From the NCBI GenBank assembly GCA_002331485.1, contig DCYS01000030.1:1-64000 (forward strand): a DNA stretch of 64,000 nucleotides. The letters are read 5' to 3'. The translations under genes and the position numbers were made by a program. This DNA comes from Flavobacteriales bacterium UBA2104 (GTDB taxonomy: Bacteria > Bacteroidota > Bacteroidia > Flavobacteriales_D > Crocinitomicaceae). Below, in pieces: positions 44,601 to 51,762 of the stretch. The first letter of the stretch is position 1, and every line of letters starts with the position of its first letter. A model generated the notes under the pieces. It saw only the letters and a program-made list of their open reading frames with translations. It was not told the origin of the DNA and searched no databases.

Positions 44601-46624
44601 CCTCAACTCCAGTAGATTTCACATTTGTGGTAAACGAAATGAATCTTGGTTGGACCATCTCTCCTTCAAATATGATCTGTGAAGGAGATAATGTTGATTT
44701 CACAGCTACTGGTGCTGATGAATATGAGTTCTTTGTAAATGGAGTATCTACAGCTGCTCCTTCACCAAATGACACGTATAGTTCATCAGCGTTGACACAT
44801 CATGATGAAATAACATTCATTGGATACAATAATACAACAGGATGTAGTCAGCAGTTCAGCGATTATGTGATAATGAATGTTCTTGACCAACCAGTAATTA
44901 CTCCTTTATCAAGTACTACTTTTTGTGAGGGTGATTCTGTTATTCTGGTAAGTAATGCAGACTACGGAAACAGCTGGTATCTTAACAATAATTTGATCAC
45001 AGGTGAAACCGATACTTCTTTTGTTGCTGATACAACAGGTTCATTTACACTTGAAGTTTTGATGGGTGGAAACGGAGACCTTTGGTCATTAGGACAAAAT
45101 GCAGCTGGAGTATTTGCCAATGGAAACTCATTTAACAGTGATGTACCTACGCCGTCTACAAGCGGATTAGTTTTTGATGAGATAAGTGCTGGATTTAATT
45201 TCGTCATGGGTATTGATGAGAACGGTGATCTATATGGATGGGGTAATAATTCAACTGGTCAATTAGGAAATGGAACATTTACAGCGGAAACGACTCCAAT
45301 TGCAGTTGGAGGATTAACAGGTGTAAAAACCATCGCAACAGGTTCAAACAGTACAATGGCTACTATGCAGTCGGGAGAAGTATATGTTTGGGGTAACAAC
45401 ATACATGGTCAGTTAGGAACAGGTAATACCTCTGTAATAAACTTCCCTTTCTTGAATCCGAACTTAACTGCTATTGATACGATAGCTGCCGGAAGATCTC
45501 ACTATGTGATCCTTCGAAATGATGGTACAGTTCAGACGGTTGGAAATAACGATTATGGACAGCTTGGAGATGGAACTTTACTTGGTAGCAATTTACCGCT
45601 TAACTTAACGCTTACCGATATCGTAACTGTTGGAGCGAGTGAGTATTCGAGTTATGCTATTGACAACAATGGTGTGATGTATGTTTGGGGTAACAACGCG
45701 TCAGGTCAACTTGGATTAGGTGATCTAGATAATAGACTTACTCCAACAGCTTCTGATCTCGATAATGTAGTAAGCGTACAAGGTGGTGCGAACCATACAG
45801 TTTTCTTAACAGATGAGAATGAAGTTTATACCGCAGGAGGTAATGCTTATGGTCAATTGGCACATGGAAATCAGGATGATAGCAACATACCAAAACAAGT
45901 TGATCTTGTCGGTGTAAATATGATCGCTGCTGGACAATATACAACATTGATGAAACGTACAGATAATTCAGTTTTCGCTGCAGGAAATAACACTGAGAAT
46001 CAAATTTCTGAGGTGACTGATACAGCAATTGTTTCTCCAACTCATATGAGTAGCCTCGAAGGGGTAACGTTTGTAGAGTCAAGTCAGAACGCTTCTCACT
46101 TCTTATTTGGACAAAGTAATGCTTGTGTAAGTGCACCTGTTGTGACAGATTTCTTACCTGCACCAGAGGTTAACATCTTAAGTGATGGTGATACTTTATC
46201 AACTGATCAACCTGGAGCAGCAAGTTACCAGTGGTATTTTAATGGAAACCCAGTAGCAAATGGATCAACACCTTCGATCGTAGCAAATAGTTCTGGCACG
46301 TATCAAGTTGAGGTGACCTATGCCAATGGATGTACATCAATTTCTGATGACTATATTCATAGTGTTACAGATGTTAAAGAAGAGTTAGTGAACTGGATAA
46401 GCCTATATCCAAACCCTACAAAAGACATTCTGAATATTGAGGTAGGAAATGGCGCATCAATTGACAAGTTGAGTATCGTTGATAATATAGGAAAAGTAGT
46501 ATTCGAAACGGAAAATGTAGTTGATAACATTGTTCGTTGCCAGTCGTTTGAGAATGGAGTTTATTACCTGAAAGTTACGACATCAACAGGAAGCTTTATG
46601 AAGCGATTTGTAGTGAATCACTAA
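38657..46624 (+). CDS. Giant T9SS cargo protein: FWVGG-type modules, Ig-like repeats, RCC1 propeller
   Basis: A 2655-residue secreted protein with a signal peptide (MKRFILGLVALLLTGLQAEA). Two beta-helix-like modules start DHFWVGGPGDWSDAANHWA (about 22) and FYWINDSGNWNDVNQWS (about 357). About 13 Ig/PKD-like repeats of 80-90 residues (about 1010-2075) share a C-x-x-x-x-V-x-F-T-A-S-G-A-x-x-Y-E-F-F-x-N-G core. An RCC1-type propeller (about 2138-2488) shows repeated YVWGNN-x-x-GQLG motifs. It interrupts a further Ig-like domain that resumes at NACVSAPV. The last ~80 residues are a T9SS type A sorting domain (SLYPNPTKDILNIEV ... KRFVVNH). Probably a surface or matrix protein. It is monocistronic; its stop overlaps that of hflX by 4 bp. 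Confidence 0.93.
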   Translation: MKRFILGLVALLLTGLQAEAADHFWVGGPGDWSDAANHWANASGGAPGSATVPASGTNAIFDDNSGLTLPTDIVNIDVAPVMDTLIYSGMSNSFVFNNSGFDFTIEHSLIGSVSGVTFSGTWGEFVFTPATVGEIITSGGTIFIQDFRLNGTESVALTDNLDLTQGDLYIDNGGFLTNGNDISLGSFLSTTANTRDIDLGASTISVLEGVWTVNGANLTSAFTNSTLLLDDTAGSATLTGGGQAYNIVRSQTATTSEVVDNNSFALLECQPSTTLLVNNGDVLTCDSLIISGTCTNPFIFSESANGADASFQKTGYPIIELANINITGVDALGGLTYDLSLSDVDNNSTGWTFAPANFYWINDSGNWNDVNQWSNTSGGAVSGCIPNEADSVFFDLNSFSGANQTVVVDDTAYAGYIDWTAVINAHTFRLDSSVYLHGDMLLNAGLTINRGLISSAVIVRETSTLTVNNATVDCNFNISMDANTEYFDLADDLVTTDSASIIQLNGRFRTNGNLLRTGSIITANDPTSGADQREIDISGSQVELFKEFNAFGDTVLNVIPGTSELYIGDNSGFTNNLITVGNSFDKVVLDFEKISNAQTLQGNNQFNKLTITAGSEIYLEDGATQTITDSLVAIGNCLDSITIHTLDTVGLAVANISKAGTDYALQCLNITGIENTGDQLTTYFSSDKSSNVNWDFDASPPITTSFQPDSTLSSFCYGQDVYFENTSTPLNGTINDLTFEWTTGDGSLPIEDVAATIEAYKTGEPLSYAQTTGVSSDGLSQLTSWTEISDPQGLFTAASGEANTNAGNENMSFNVTVGYRLTLVNGSASDVYLVDMDSDPDTVSYNYLPEFKLFKNGSQFGVGSSQFAFPTHRFEEDTLSPGDTEIGADTVSFSLVAQELLPSDLLTAHMGAKVTFDGYTSQPRWKDGTLVSDADANVTYRIDVDTIYVRAIPTTPTYEIDELVHEFQDSGDSLIVELNAIDTRNFCEVKDTFYIDIIRPQPSLLASITDSVICPKTEVEFEAFSTVDTTQFEFFYNGVSQNTPSVNDTLLTIYPILQGDSISVLAYEGGCVSDTTPFYVYDLYASPSYTWSNTSTAEVICQNDTVEFTSTSPDSLNSFQYLVNSNSVSGIQDSIATYLTNGLNNSDVVSVVIIDTNSCQDTASVTFTVNPLPTTTLVESSGGNVICENDEVTFTASNADQYEFYLNDTLVQGPSATATWMTDSITVNDTISVTGYTTAGCSFEAPSEYTYIVNPAPAIVLSSSDADNTICSGETVTFSATGAAVYEFFINGISVQGPSTINNVAIDTLSNADVVSVQGSISGCLGNEPTILMTVNTAPTTTLVNDDDGDNEICQGTTVNFTASGAASYEFFVDGVSQGASSPLNTFTSSTLQNGQTIQVVGTSNGCTVTDSDIFTVLTVPNVLMTSDHPNNILCDGDAISFTGSNAANYEFFVNNVSVQGPSNNPLLSNPTLNIGLNDVELVGAGNNGCTDTSQVIQVQVNPIPTITVTSSDADNIICEGESVTFTASGGDNYQFILDGTPQTSMSPSNVFTTTNLADGQQLIVDAQLNGCENVSNTITTTVNPSPNVSLTSTDVDNVFCADDIVDFTASGANNYEFFVDGVSQGAPSAVNTINSSGFATGTYPVSVTGEASNCSTTSSVTITVNPLPTVSIVSSDADNSICQGETVVYTGSGGDLYEFFINGVSQGSPSPTASISINNLNDNDVVSVEGSSFSGCTSSDAFAAIEVLPIPSITLTSSDADAQICDGESVTFNASGATQYEFFINGTSQGPLSPIDNITTTTLNNGDIITVEGESSGCSSTSSSISFQVYGYPIVNMTNNEDTVLCVDELTDLTANGADEYLFYVNGTPVGTFSPVNNFNSTLNNGDVVTVEGQTNGCASFSSASIDFAVFNYPTVVATSSDADLEICLNDTVTFTSSGANEYVYEINGLQIGSDQIGDFDTDQISNGDLFSVIGYNAHCASTPVDFTFVVNEMNLGWTISPSNMICEGDNVDFTATGADEYEFFVNGVSTAAPSPNDTYSSSALTHHDEITFIGYNNTTGCSQQFSDYVIMNVLDQPVITPLSSTTFCEGDSVILVSNADYGNSWYLNNNLITGETDTSFVADTTGSFTLEVLMGGNGDLWSLGQNAAGVFANGNSFNSDVPTPSTSGLVFDEISAGFNFVMGIDENGDLYGWGNNSTGQLGNGTFTAETTPIAVGGLTGVKTIATGSNSTMATMQSGEVYVWGNNIHGQLGTGNTSVINFPFLNPNLTAIDTIAAGRSHYVILRNDGTVQTVGNNDYGQLGDGTLLGSNLPLNLTLTDIVTVGASEYSSYAIDNNGVMYVWGNNASGQLGLGDLDNRLTPTASDLDNVVSVQGGANHTVFLTDENEVYTAGGNAYGQLAHGNQDDSNIPKQVDLVGVNMIAAGQYTTLMKRTDNSVFAAGNNTENQISEVTDTAIVSPTHMSSLEGVTFVESSQNASHFLFGQSNACVSAPVVTDFLPAPEVNILSDGDTLSTDQPGAASYQWYFNGNPVANGSTPSIVANSSGTYQVEVTYANGCTSISDDYIHSVTDVKEELVNWISLYPNPTKDILNIEVGNGASIDKLSIVDNIGKVVFETENVVDNIVRCQSFENGVYYLKVTTSTGSFMKRFVVNH

Positions 46625-47820
46625 TAAAGAAAATTGTTGTAAGGATATCGCTCTTTGAAGATTCTCTTGATCTCATCGTAGAGTATATCTTTAAACTCAT
46701 CAAAGTTGATCTTTTCTTCTGCGGAAATGAATACAACTTTATTGTTGTTGAGTCGAGCCATCCATTGACGTTTAAGCTCTTCTAAAGAATAATTCTCTGG
46801 TCTCTTTTCTTCAAGATCGTTTTCATCTTGAGGGACATATTTGTATGCATCGATCTTATTGAAAACAACGATGGTTGGCTTTTCTTCTTTATCGATCTCA
46901 CCGAGTGTTTCATTTACAACCCTGTAGTGATCTTCGAAATTTGGATGAGAAATATCTACAACATGAATAAGAACATCTGATTCCCGAACTTCATCAAGAG
47001 TTGATTTAAAGGATTCCACTAGTTGGTGAGGAAGTTTTCTAATGAATCCAACTGTATCCGAAAGCAGGAAAGGTAGGTTTTCGATCACAACTTTACGCAC
47101 TGTGGTGTCTAACGTGGCGAATAATTTATTCTCGGCAAACACCTCTGATTTACTCAGCGTGTTCATGATCGTGCTCTTCCCTACATTCGTATAACCTACA
47201 AGAGCAGCTCGAACAAGTTGGCCTCTATTTCCACGTTGAACAGCTTTCTGTTTGTCGATCTTTTTCAGTTTCTTTTTGAGAAGCGATATCTTGTCTTTAA
47301 TGATCCTTCTATCTGTCTCGATCTGAGTTTCACCAGGTCCGCGCATACCTATTCCACCTTTCTGACGTTCTAGGTGAGTCCACATTCGAGTCAAACGGGG
47401 GAGTAAGTATTCATATTGAGCCAATTCAACTTGCGTTTTGGCATGAGCAGTTTGAGCTCGAGATGCAAAAATGTCTAAGATCAGATTACTTCTGTCCAGA
47501 ATCTTTACATTAAGTATTCTCTCAATGTTTCTCAGTTGTGAAGGTGATAGATCATCATCAAAAATGACCATGTCGATTTCATTATCGATCACGTACTCTT
47601 TGACCTCTTGCATTTTCCCGCTACCAAGAAATGTTTTAGGATGAGGCACCTGAAGTTTTTGTAGAAACTTCTTTTTTGCTACTGCTCCGGCCGTTCGCGC
47701 TAAAAAAGCTAGTTCGTCTATGTGCTCTTTACCCTGTTCCTCTGTTTGATATTGAGTGATCACTCCCACCAATACGGCTTTCTCTCCTTCTATTCCTTCT
47801 GTTATCTTTCCTACCTCCAT
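46621..47820 (-). CDS. hflX: Ribosome-associated GTPase HflX
   Basis: A 399-residue GTPase that splits or rescues stalled ribosomes under stress. The N-terminal HflX domain includes FLGSGKMQEVK and the region around IFDDDLSPSQLRNIE. The glycine-rich GPGETQIETDRR lies before the coiled coil. The G domain has ALVGYTNVGKST (G1), LFATLDTTVRKV (G2), LLSDTVGFIRKLP (G3) and VVFNKID (G4). Length is normal. Its start overlaps the cytochrome c stop by 1 bp, so it is third in a minus transcript from 48562. Confidence 0.95.
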   Translation of the reverse strand: MEVGKITEGIEGEKAVLVGVITQYQTEEQGKEHIDELAFLARTAGAVAKKKFLQKLQVPHPKTFLGSGKMQEVKEYVIDNEIDMVIFDDDLSPSQLRNIERILNVKILDRSNLILDIFASRAQTAHAKTQVELAQYEYLLPRLTRMWTHLERQKGGIGMRGPGETQIETDRRIIKDKISLLKKKLKKIDKQKAVQRGNRGQLVRAALVGYTNVGKSTIMNTLSKSEVFAENKLFATLDTTVRKVVIENLPFLLSDTVGFIRKLPHQLVESFKSTLDEVRESDVLIHVVDISHPNFEDHYRVVNETLGEIDKEEKPTIVVFNKIDAYKYVPQDENDLEEKRPENYSLEELKRQWMARLNNNKVVFISAEEKINFDEFKDILYDEIKRIFKERYPYNNFLY

Positions 47821-48164
47821 TAATGATCTCGAAGTGTTTTAACGTGTTTGATCAAAGCATTCAATTCCTCTTCTTCTTTGATTATAGATTTGTAAGGCCC
47901 CATTCCCTTGTTATTTCCATATAATATAACTTTTCGAATAGAGTCTTCGCTAATCTTACTCACTGAAAGGTCTGCTGCGTTTCCTGCTTTTAACTTTCCA
48001 TTTCCACCGTGGCAAGAACTGCAGTATTTTTGATAAACGCTCTTACCCGGGTCCTCCGTAGAAGACAGTTCTGTACTACCCTGTTCGCTACATGAAGAAA
48101 CGAAAAGAGATAAAACAACAACTAAAAGTATCCAGCTCCAAGTGTTTCGTAGATAAATGGCCAT
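47820..48164 (-). CDS. Monohaem cytochrome c lipoprotein
   Basis: A 114-residue protein with a hydrophobic signal ending FVSSC (lipidated C25), so it is probably tethered in the envelope. The haem site is C48-S-S-C51-H52 in YQKYCSSCHGGNGK. The likely axial methionine is in NNKGMGPYK. It belongs to the small class I cytochrome c group (cytochrome_CBB3-like). It overlaps the preceding membrane-protein gene by 43 bp, an unusually long overlap that suggests tight coupling. Electron partner unknown. Confidence 0.9.
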   Translation of the reverse strand: MAIYLRNTWSWILLVVVLSLFVSSCSEQGSTELSSTEDPGKSVYQKYCSSCHGGNGKLKAGNAADLSVSKISEDSIRKVILYGNNKGMGPYKSIIKEEEELNALIKHVKTLRDH

Positions 48165-48562
48165 GGAATTGCAATAAAAATTAATATCAAACCTAATCCA
48201 TAATATCGAAGAATAAGTTTGTGTTTCTTATCAGGATTTGGGTGTTTCTCTGCTCGTTTTCTGCCTAAGGTGATCAAAATGATCGAAAGTAGCATTAGAG
48301 CTATATGCTCAACTGCAAAGAATCTCAAATTGGCATTACCCATTAGACCTTCAACGAATTGTACTTTTGGACTAACGAAATATAAAATAAGTCCCAGAAC
48401 CAATTGAATGTGCAATGAGACCATTGCAAATAAATTGATCAACTTATCCTTTTTTTGGTATGAATTCTTGTTCATATTCATGATTGCATTCACGATAGCA
48501 ACAAGTAACAATACCAATACAATATATCTTAAACCAGAATGTGCTGCAACTAATCCGTTCAT
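48122..48562 (-). CDS. Four-helix membrane protein, cytochrome b-like
   Basis: I start at the ATG at 48562 (146 aa); the frame also opens at a TTG at 48583, but that lies inside the promoter box. Four hydrophobic helices are visible, starting AAHSGLRYIVLVLLLVAIVN, and it ends IPWPFIYETLGAGYF. Histidines near the membrane in helices 1, 2 and 3 (AAHSG, SLHIQL, VEHIAL) could be haem ligands. Similar Bacteroidota proteins are often named cytochrome B, but I cannot prove haem binding. It is first in the transcript with the cytochrome c lipoprotein and hflX, suggesting a small electron-transfer pair. Confidence 0.75.
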   Translation of the reverse strand: MNGLVAAHSGLRYIVLVLLLVAIVNAIMNMNKNSYQKKDKLINLFAMVSLHIQLVLGLILYFVSPKVQFVEGLMGNANLRFFAVEHIALMLLSIILITLGRKRAEKHPNPDKKHKLILRYYGLGLILIFIAIPWPFIYETLGAGYF

Positions 48563-48580
48563 ATTACTAATAATTTTGTT

Positions 48581-48588
48581 CAAAGATA
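48581..48588 (-). promoter_or_regulatory. TAnnTTTG -7 box for the cytochrome/hflX transcript
   Basis: On the minus strand TATCTTTG lies 18 bp before the ATG at 48562. No clear -33 TTG at 19-22 bp. It overlaps the alternative TTG start at 48583, arguing against that start. Confidence 0.5.
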
Positions 48589-48658
48589 CCGAAAAACAAA
48601 CTATTAAGACATGGGTTTTGTTTGATTTCGTTATTTTCGAAGCGGAAAATATTATTCT

Positions 48659-51600
48659 ATGGTTAGATCTCTTTTTGTTTTTATTTTCATCCTTTCGGCT
48701 TTTTTATCTTTTGATGGGATCGCTCAGATACCCGTTCCGGAAAATGGGGTTGAATCATCAGAACCAACGAGTTATGTGCTTTCGAATGCTCGGATCATTG
48801 TTGATGCAGAAACAACCATTGGAAAGGGTTCTCTTGTTATAAAAGATGGTCGAATAGTTGCCGTAGGAAAACTTGTAAAACACCCAGCTGGATCAGTAGT
48901 GATCGATATGAAGGGGAAGACAATTGTTCCCTCTTTTATTGAAACGTATTCTTCTATCGGACTTCCCGATCCATCGAAAACTAAATGGTCTCCAAGGCCT
49001 CAATTAGAAAGTAAGAAAGAGGGAGCTTACTATTGGAACGAATCGATCAAGCCCGAGGTGAACGCTGTAACACTTTTTAAGAGTGATCAAAAAGCTTCCA
49101 AGGAATACCAGAAAATGGGATTTGTTGTTGCCGCTACGCATGTTCAGGATGGGATCATGAGAGGTGCAGGCCCAGTGGTTGCGCTAGGAGATGTTGATTC
49201 GAGAGAAGCGGTTATTCGGTCAAATGCAGCAGCTTATTTCTCATTAAAGAAAGGATCTTCGAGACAAACTTACCCTTCATCTCAAATGGGTTCGATCGCA
49301 TTATTCAGACAAGCGATGTATGATGCGGAATACTATAAAGAAAATAAGTCTTGTAGTCCCAGAAACTTATCACTTGAAGCGTTGAATGAACAACTAAATG
49401 CTCCTATGATCTTTGAAGTGGAAGACAAGCTTGAAATTTTCAGGGCTCGTAAAATTGCCGATGAGTTCGATTTGAACTTCACAATAGTCGGAGCCGGCAA
49501 TGAGTTTGAAAGAATTAACGAACTAGCTGCATTGGAGGATCAACGTTTGATCATACCTATTATTTTTCCAGATGCTTATGATGTTGGAGATCCTTATGTT
49601 GCAAGACAGATATCATTGGGTGATTTGAAAGAATGGGAATTAGCACCAGCAAACCCATATTTTTTGCGCAAAAAAGGAATCGAATTTGCCATAACTTCTA
49701 AAGGACATAAGAAAGCATCTGATTTCTGGAATCATTTGCATAAATCGATGGAGAACGGGTTGACTAGAGAAGATGCAATCAGATCGCTGACCTCAGTGCC
49801 TGCTTCAATTTTGAATATTAGCAACGATCTTGGCTCTTTGGAAGAGGGTAAATTAGCGAGCTTCTCAATTTTTGATAAGGATCCATTTGAATTTAAGAAT
49901 GCTGAGATCCATGAATCATGGTCTATTGGAAAACAGCATGTTTTGAAGCAAGAGCCATTAGTTGATATTAGGGGGAAATATCGTTTTTCGATTGATAGCT
50001 CATCATATGTTATTGAACTAAAAGGTCAAGCAGAAAAACCTAAAGGATCTTTAACTGCTTACAAGACAACAGTTGATTCTTCACAGACTCCTCCTGTCGA
50101 GAAATTAGACACCCTAAAAATCAAAGTAGATGTTACAGTTGAGCGAAAGAATGCTAATTTTCATTTTGACGTAAGTGACGATTATTATGATGGTGTGATC
50201 ACACTTAATGGTCAATATAATCAAAAGATCAATGCTTTTATCGGTCAGGGAATGTTACCAAGTGGTCGATGGATAAAATGGACAGGGATACAGCTGGAAA
50301 AACCAAAGGATTCTAACAAAGAGGAAAACGGTAAAGTAGTTATTGACACTGCGGACATTAGAAAGATCTGGTATCCGAACATGGCTTACGGCTTTGATAC
50401 CCTACCAGAAAGCCAGACATACGTCCTTAGAAACGCAACGCTTTGGACCAATGAGGATGCAGGTATTGTTGAAGAAGGTACTGTTATCCTTAAGGATGGT
50501 AAGATCGATTTTGTTGGAACAGGTAATTATTCTATTCCTGCCGATGCTATAACTATAGATTGCAAAGGGAAACATATTACAAGTGGAATCATAGATGAAC
50601 ATTCTCACATAGCTATATCTAAGGGAGTGAATGAGGGAGGACAGGCGGTTTCTGCCGAAGTTAGTATTGGAGATGTTGTTCGATCAGATGATATTAATAT
50701 TTACCGTCAGCTTGCCGGAGGTGTTACAACATCTCACCTATTGCATGGATCGGCAAATCCTATTGGTGGTCAATCCGCGTTAATTAAATTGAAATGGGGA
50801 TATTCTCCTGAAGAAATGTTGATCGATAACGCACCTAAGTTTATCAAATTTGCACTTGGAGAGAATGTGAAACAGTCGAATTGGGGGGATTTTCAAACAG
50901 TGCGTTTTCCTCAGACTAGAATGGGAGTAGAGCAAGTATTTTATGATGCATTTATTCGCGCCAAAGAGTATCAGGAAAAATGGCAAAACTACAACGATCT
51001 ATCCCCTAAGAAAAGGGAAATGAAAGGTGTTAAAAAGCCGGCTAAAGATCTTGAATTAGAATCAGTATGGGAAGTGGTGAATAGTGAACGCTTTATTAGC
51101 TGTCACAGTTATGTTCAGAGCGAGATCAATATGTTGATGAACGTTGCCGACTCTATGGGATTCACAGTGAACACATTTACGCATATCCTGGAAGGTTATA
51201 AAGTAGCTGATAAGATGGTTGAACATGGAGCAGGAGGAAGTACATTTTCAGATTGGTGGGCTTATAAATATGAAGTTCAGGACGCCATTCCGTATAATGC
51301 TTCTTTGATGAATGAGCAAGGTGTATTAACAGCAATTAATTCTGATGATGCAGAAATGGGAAGAAGGTTAAATCAAGAGGCAGCAAAAGGAATTAAGTAT
51401 GGAGGTATGACAGAAGAGGAGGCATGGAAAATGGTTACCTTGAATCCAGCCAAACTATTGCATCTGGATGATAGAATGGGAAGTTTAAAAGAAGGAAAGG
51501 ATGCGGACATAGTTGTTTGGTCTGATAATCCCTTAAGCATTCAGGCTAGGACCTTATTTGTATTCGTTGATGGAGAATTACTATACAGTGATGAGGCATT

Positions 51601-51751
51601 AGGGATGCACCAGCAACGAATTGCAGAGGAGAAAGCACGGATTATTTCAGCAATGTTAGCTTCAAATAAAAGAGGAGAGAAGAAGCGAACATTCAAAAAG
51701 GAAAAGAAGAAACATTGGCACTGTGACACTTTAGGGGAGGAGGCACATTAA
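48659..51751 (+). CDS. Double amidohydrolase-fold exported protein, second half active-type
   Basis: A 1030-residue exported protein (signal MVRSLFVFIFILSAFLSFDGIAQ). It has two amidohydrolase-like modules. The first (about 40-450) has lost the H-x-H metal motif: IVPSFIETYSS stands where H-x-H should be. The second (about 590-1000) keeps it: GIIDEHSHIAIS (H648, H650), SCHSY (H816), FTHIL (H842) and NSDDAEM (D896/D897). AGGVTTSHLLHGSANPIGGQ is typical of the family. C-terminal end is a basic K-rich tail. Paired genes of this type are common in Bacteroidota; the substrate is unknown (peptidase/deacetylase-type suggested by homology only). The next gene is 11 bp downstream. Confidence 0.88.
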   Translation: MVRSLFVFIFILSAFLSFDGIAQIPVPENGVESSEPTSYVLSNARIIVDAETTIGKGSLVIKDGRIVAVGKLVKHPAGSVVIDMKGKTIVPSFIETYSSIGLPDPSKTKWSPRPQLESKKEGAYYWNESIKPEVNAVTLFKSDQKASKEYQKMGFVVAATHVQDGIMRGAGPVVALGDVDSREAVIRSNAAAYFSLKKGSSRQTYPSSQMGSIALFRQAMYDAEYYKENKSCSPRNLSLEALNEQLNAPMIFEVEDKLEIFRARKIADEFDLNFTIVGAGNEFERINELAALEDQRLIIPIIFPDAYDVGDPYVARQISLGDLKEWELAPANPYFLRKKGIEFAITSKGHKKASDFWNHLHKSMENGLTREDAIRSLTSVPASILNISNDLGSLEEGKLASFSIFDKDPFEFKNAEIHESWSIGKQHVLKQEPLVDIRGKYRFSIDSSSYVIELKGQAEKPKGSLTAYKTTVDSSQTPPVEKLDTLKIKVDVTVERKNANFHFDVSDDYYDGVITLNGQYNQKINAFIGQGMLPSGRWIKWTGIQLEKPKDSNKEENGKVVIDTADIRKIWYPNMAYGFDTLPESQTYVLRNATLWTNEDAGIVEEGTVILKDGKIDFVGTGNYSIPADAITIDCKGKHITSGIIDEHSHIAISKGVNEGGQAVSAEVSIGDVVRSDDINIYRQLAGGVTTSHLLHGSANPIGGQSALIKLKWGYSPEEMLIDNAPKFIKFALGENVKQSNWGDFQTVRFPQTRMGVEQVFYDAFIRAKEYQEKWQNYNDLSPKKREMKGVKKPAKDLELESVWEVVNSERFISCHSYVQSEINMLMNVADSMGFTVNTFTHILEGYKVADKMVEHGAGGSTFSDWWAYKYEVQDAIPYNASLMNEQGVLTAINSDDAEMGRRLNQEAAKGIKYGGMTEEEAWKMVTLNPAKLLHLDDRMGSLKEGKDADIVVWSDNPLSIQARTLFVFVDGELLYSDEALGMHQQRIAEEKARIISAMLASNKRGEKKRTFKKEKKKHWHCDTLGEEAH

Positions 51752-51762
51752 AATTTGAAGAG

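Noticed and set aside
45738..46163. A 141-codon minus-strand frame opposite the RCC1 region
   Set aside because: It is antisense to the propeller repeats; its repetitive H/L/Y-rich composition reflects the complement of those repeats.
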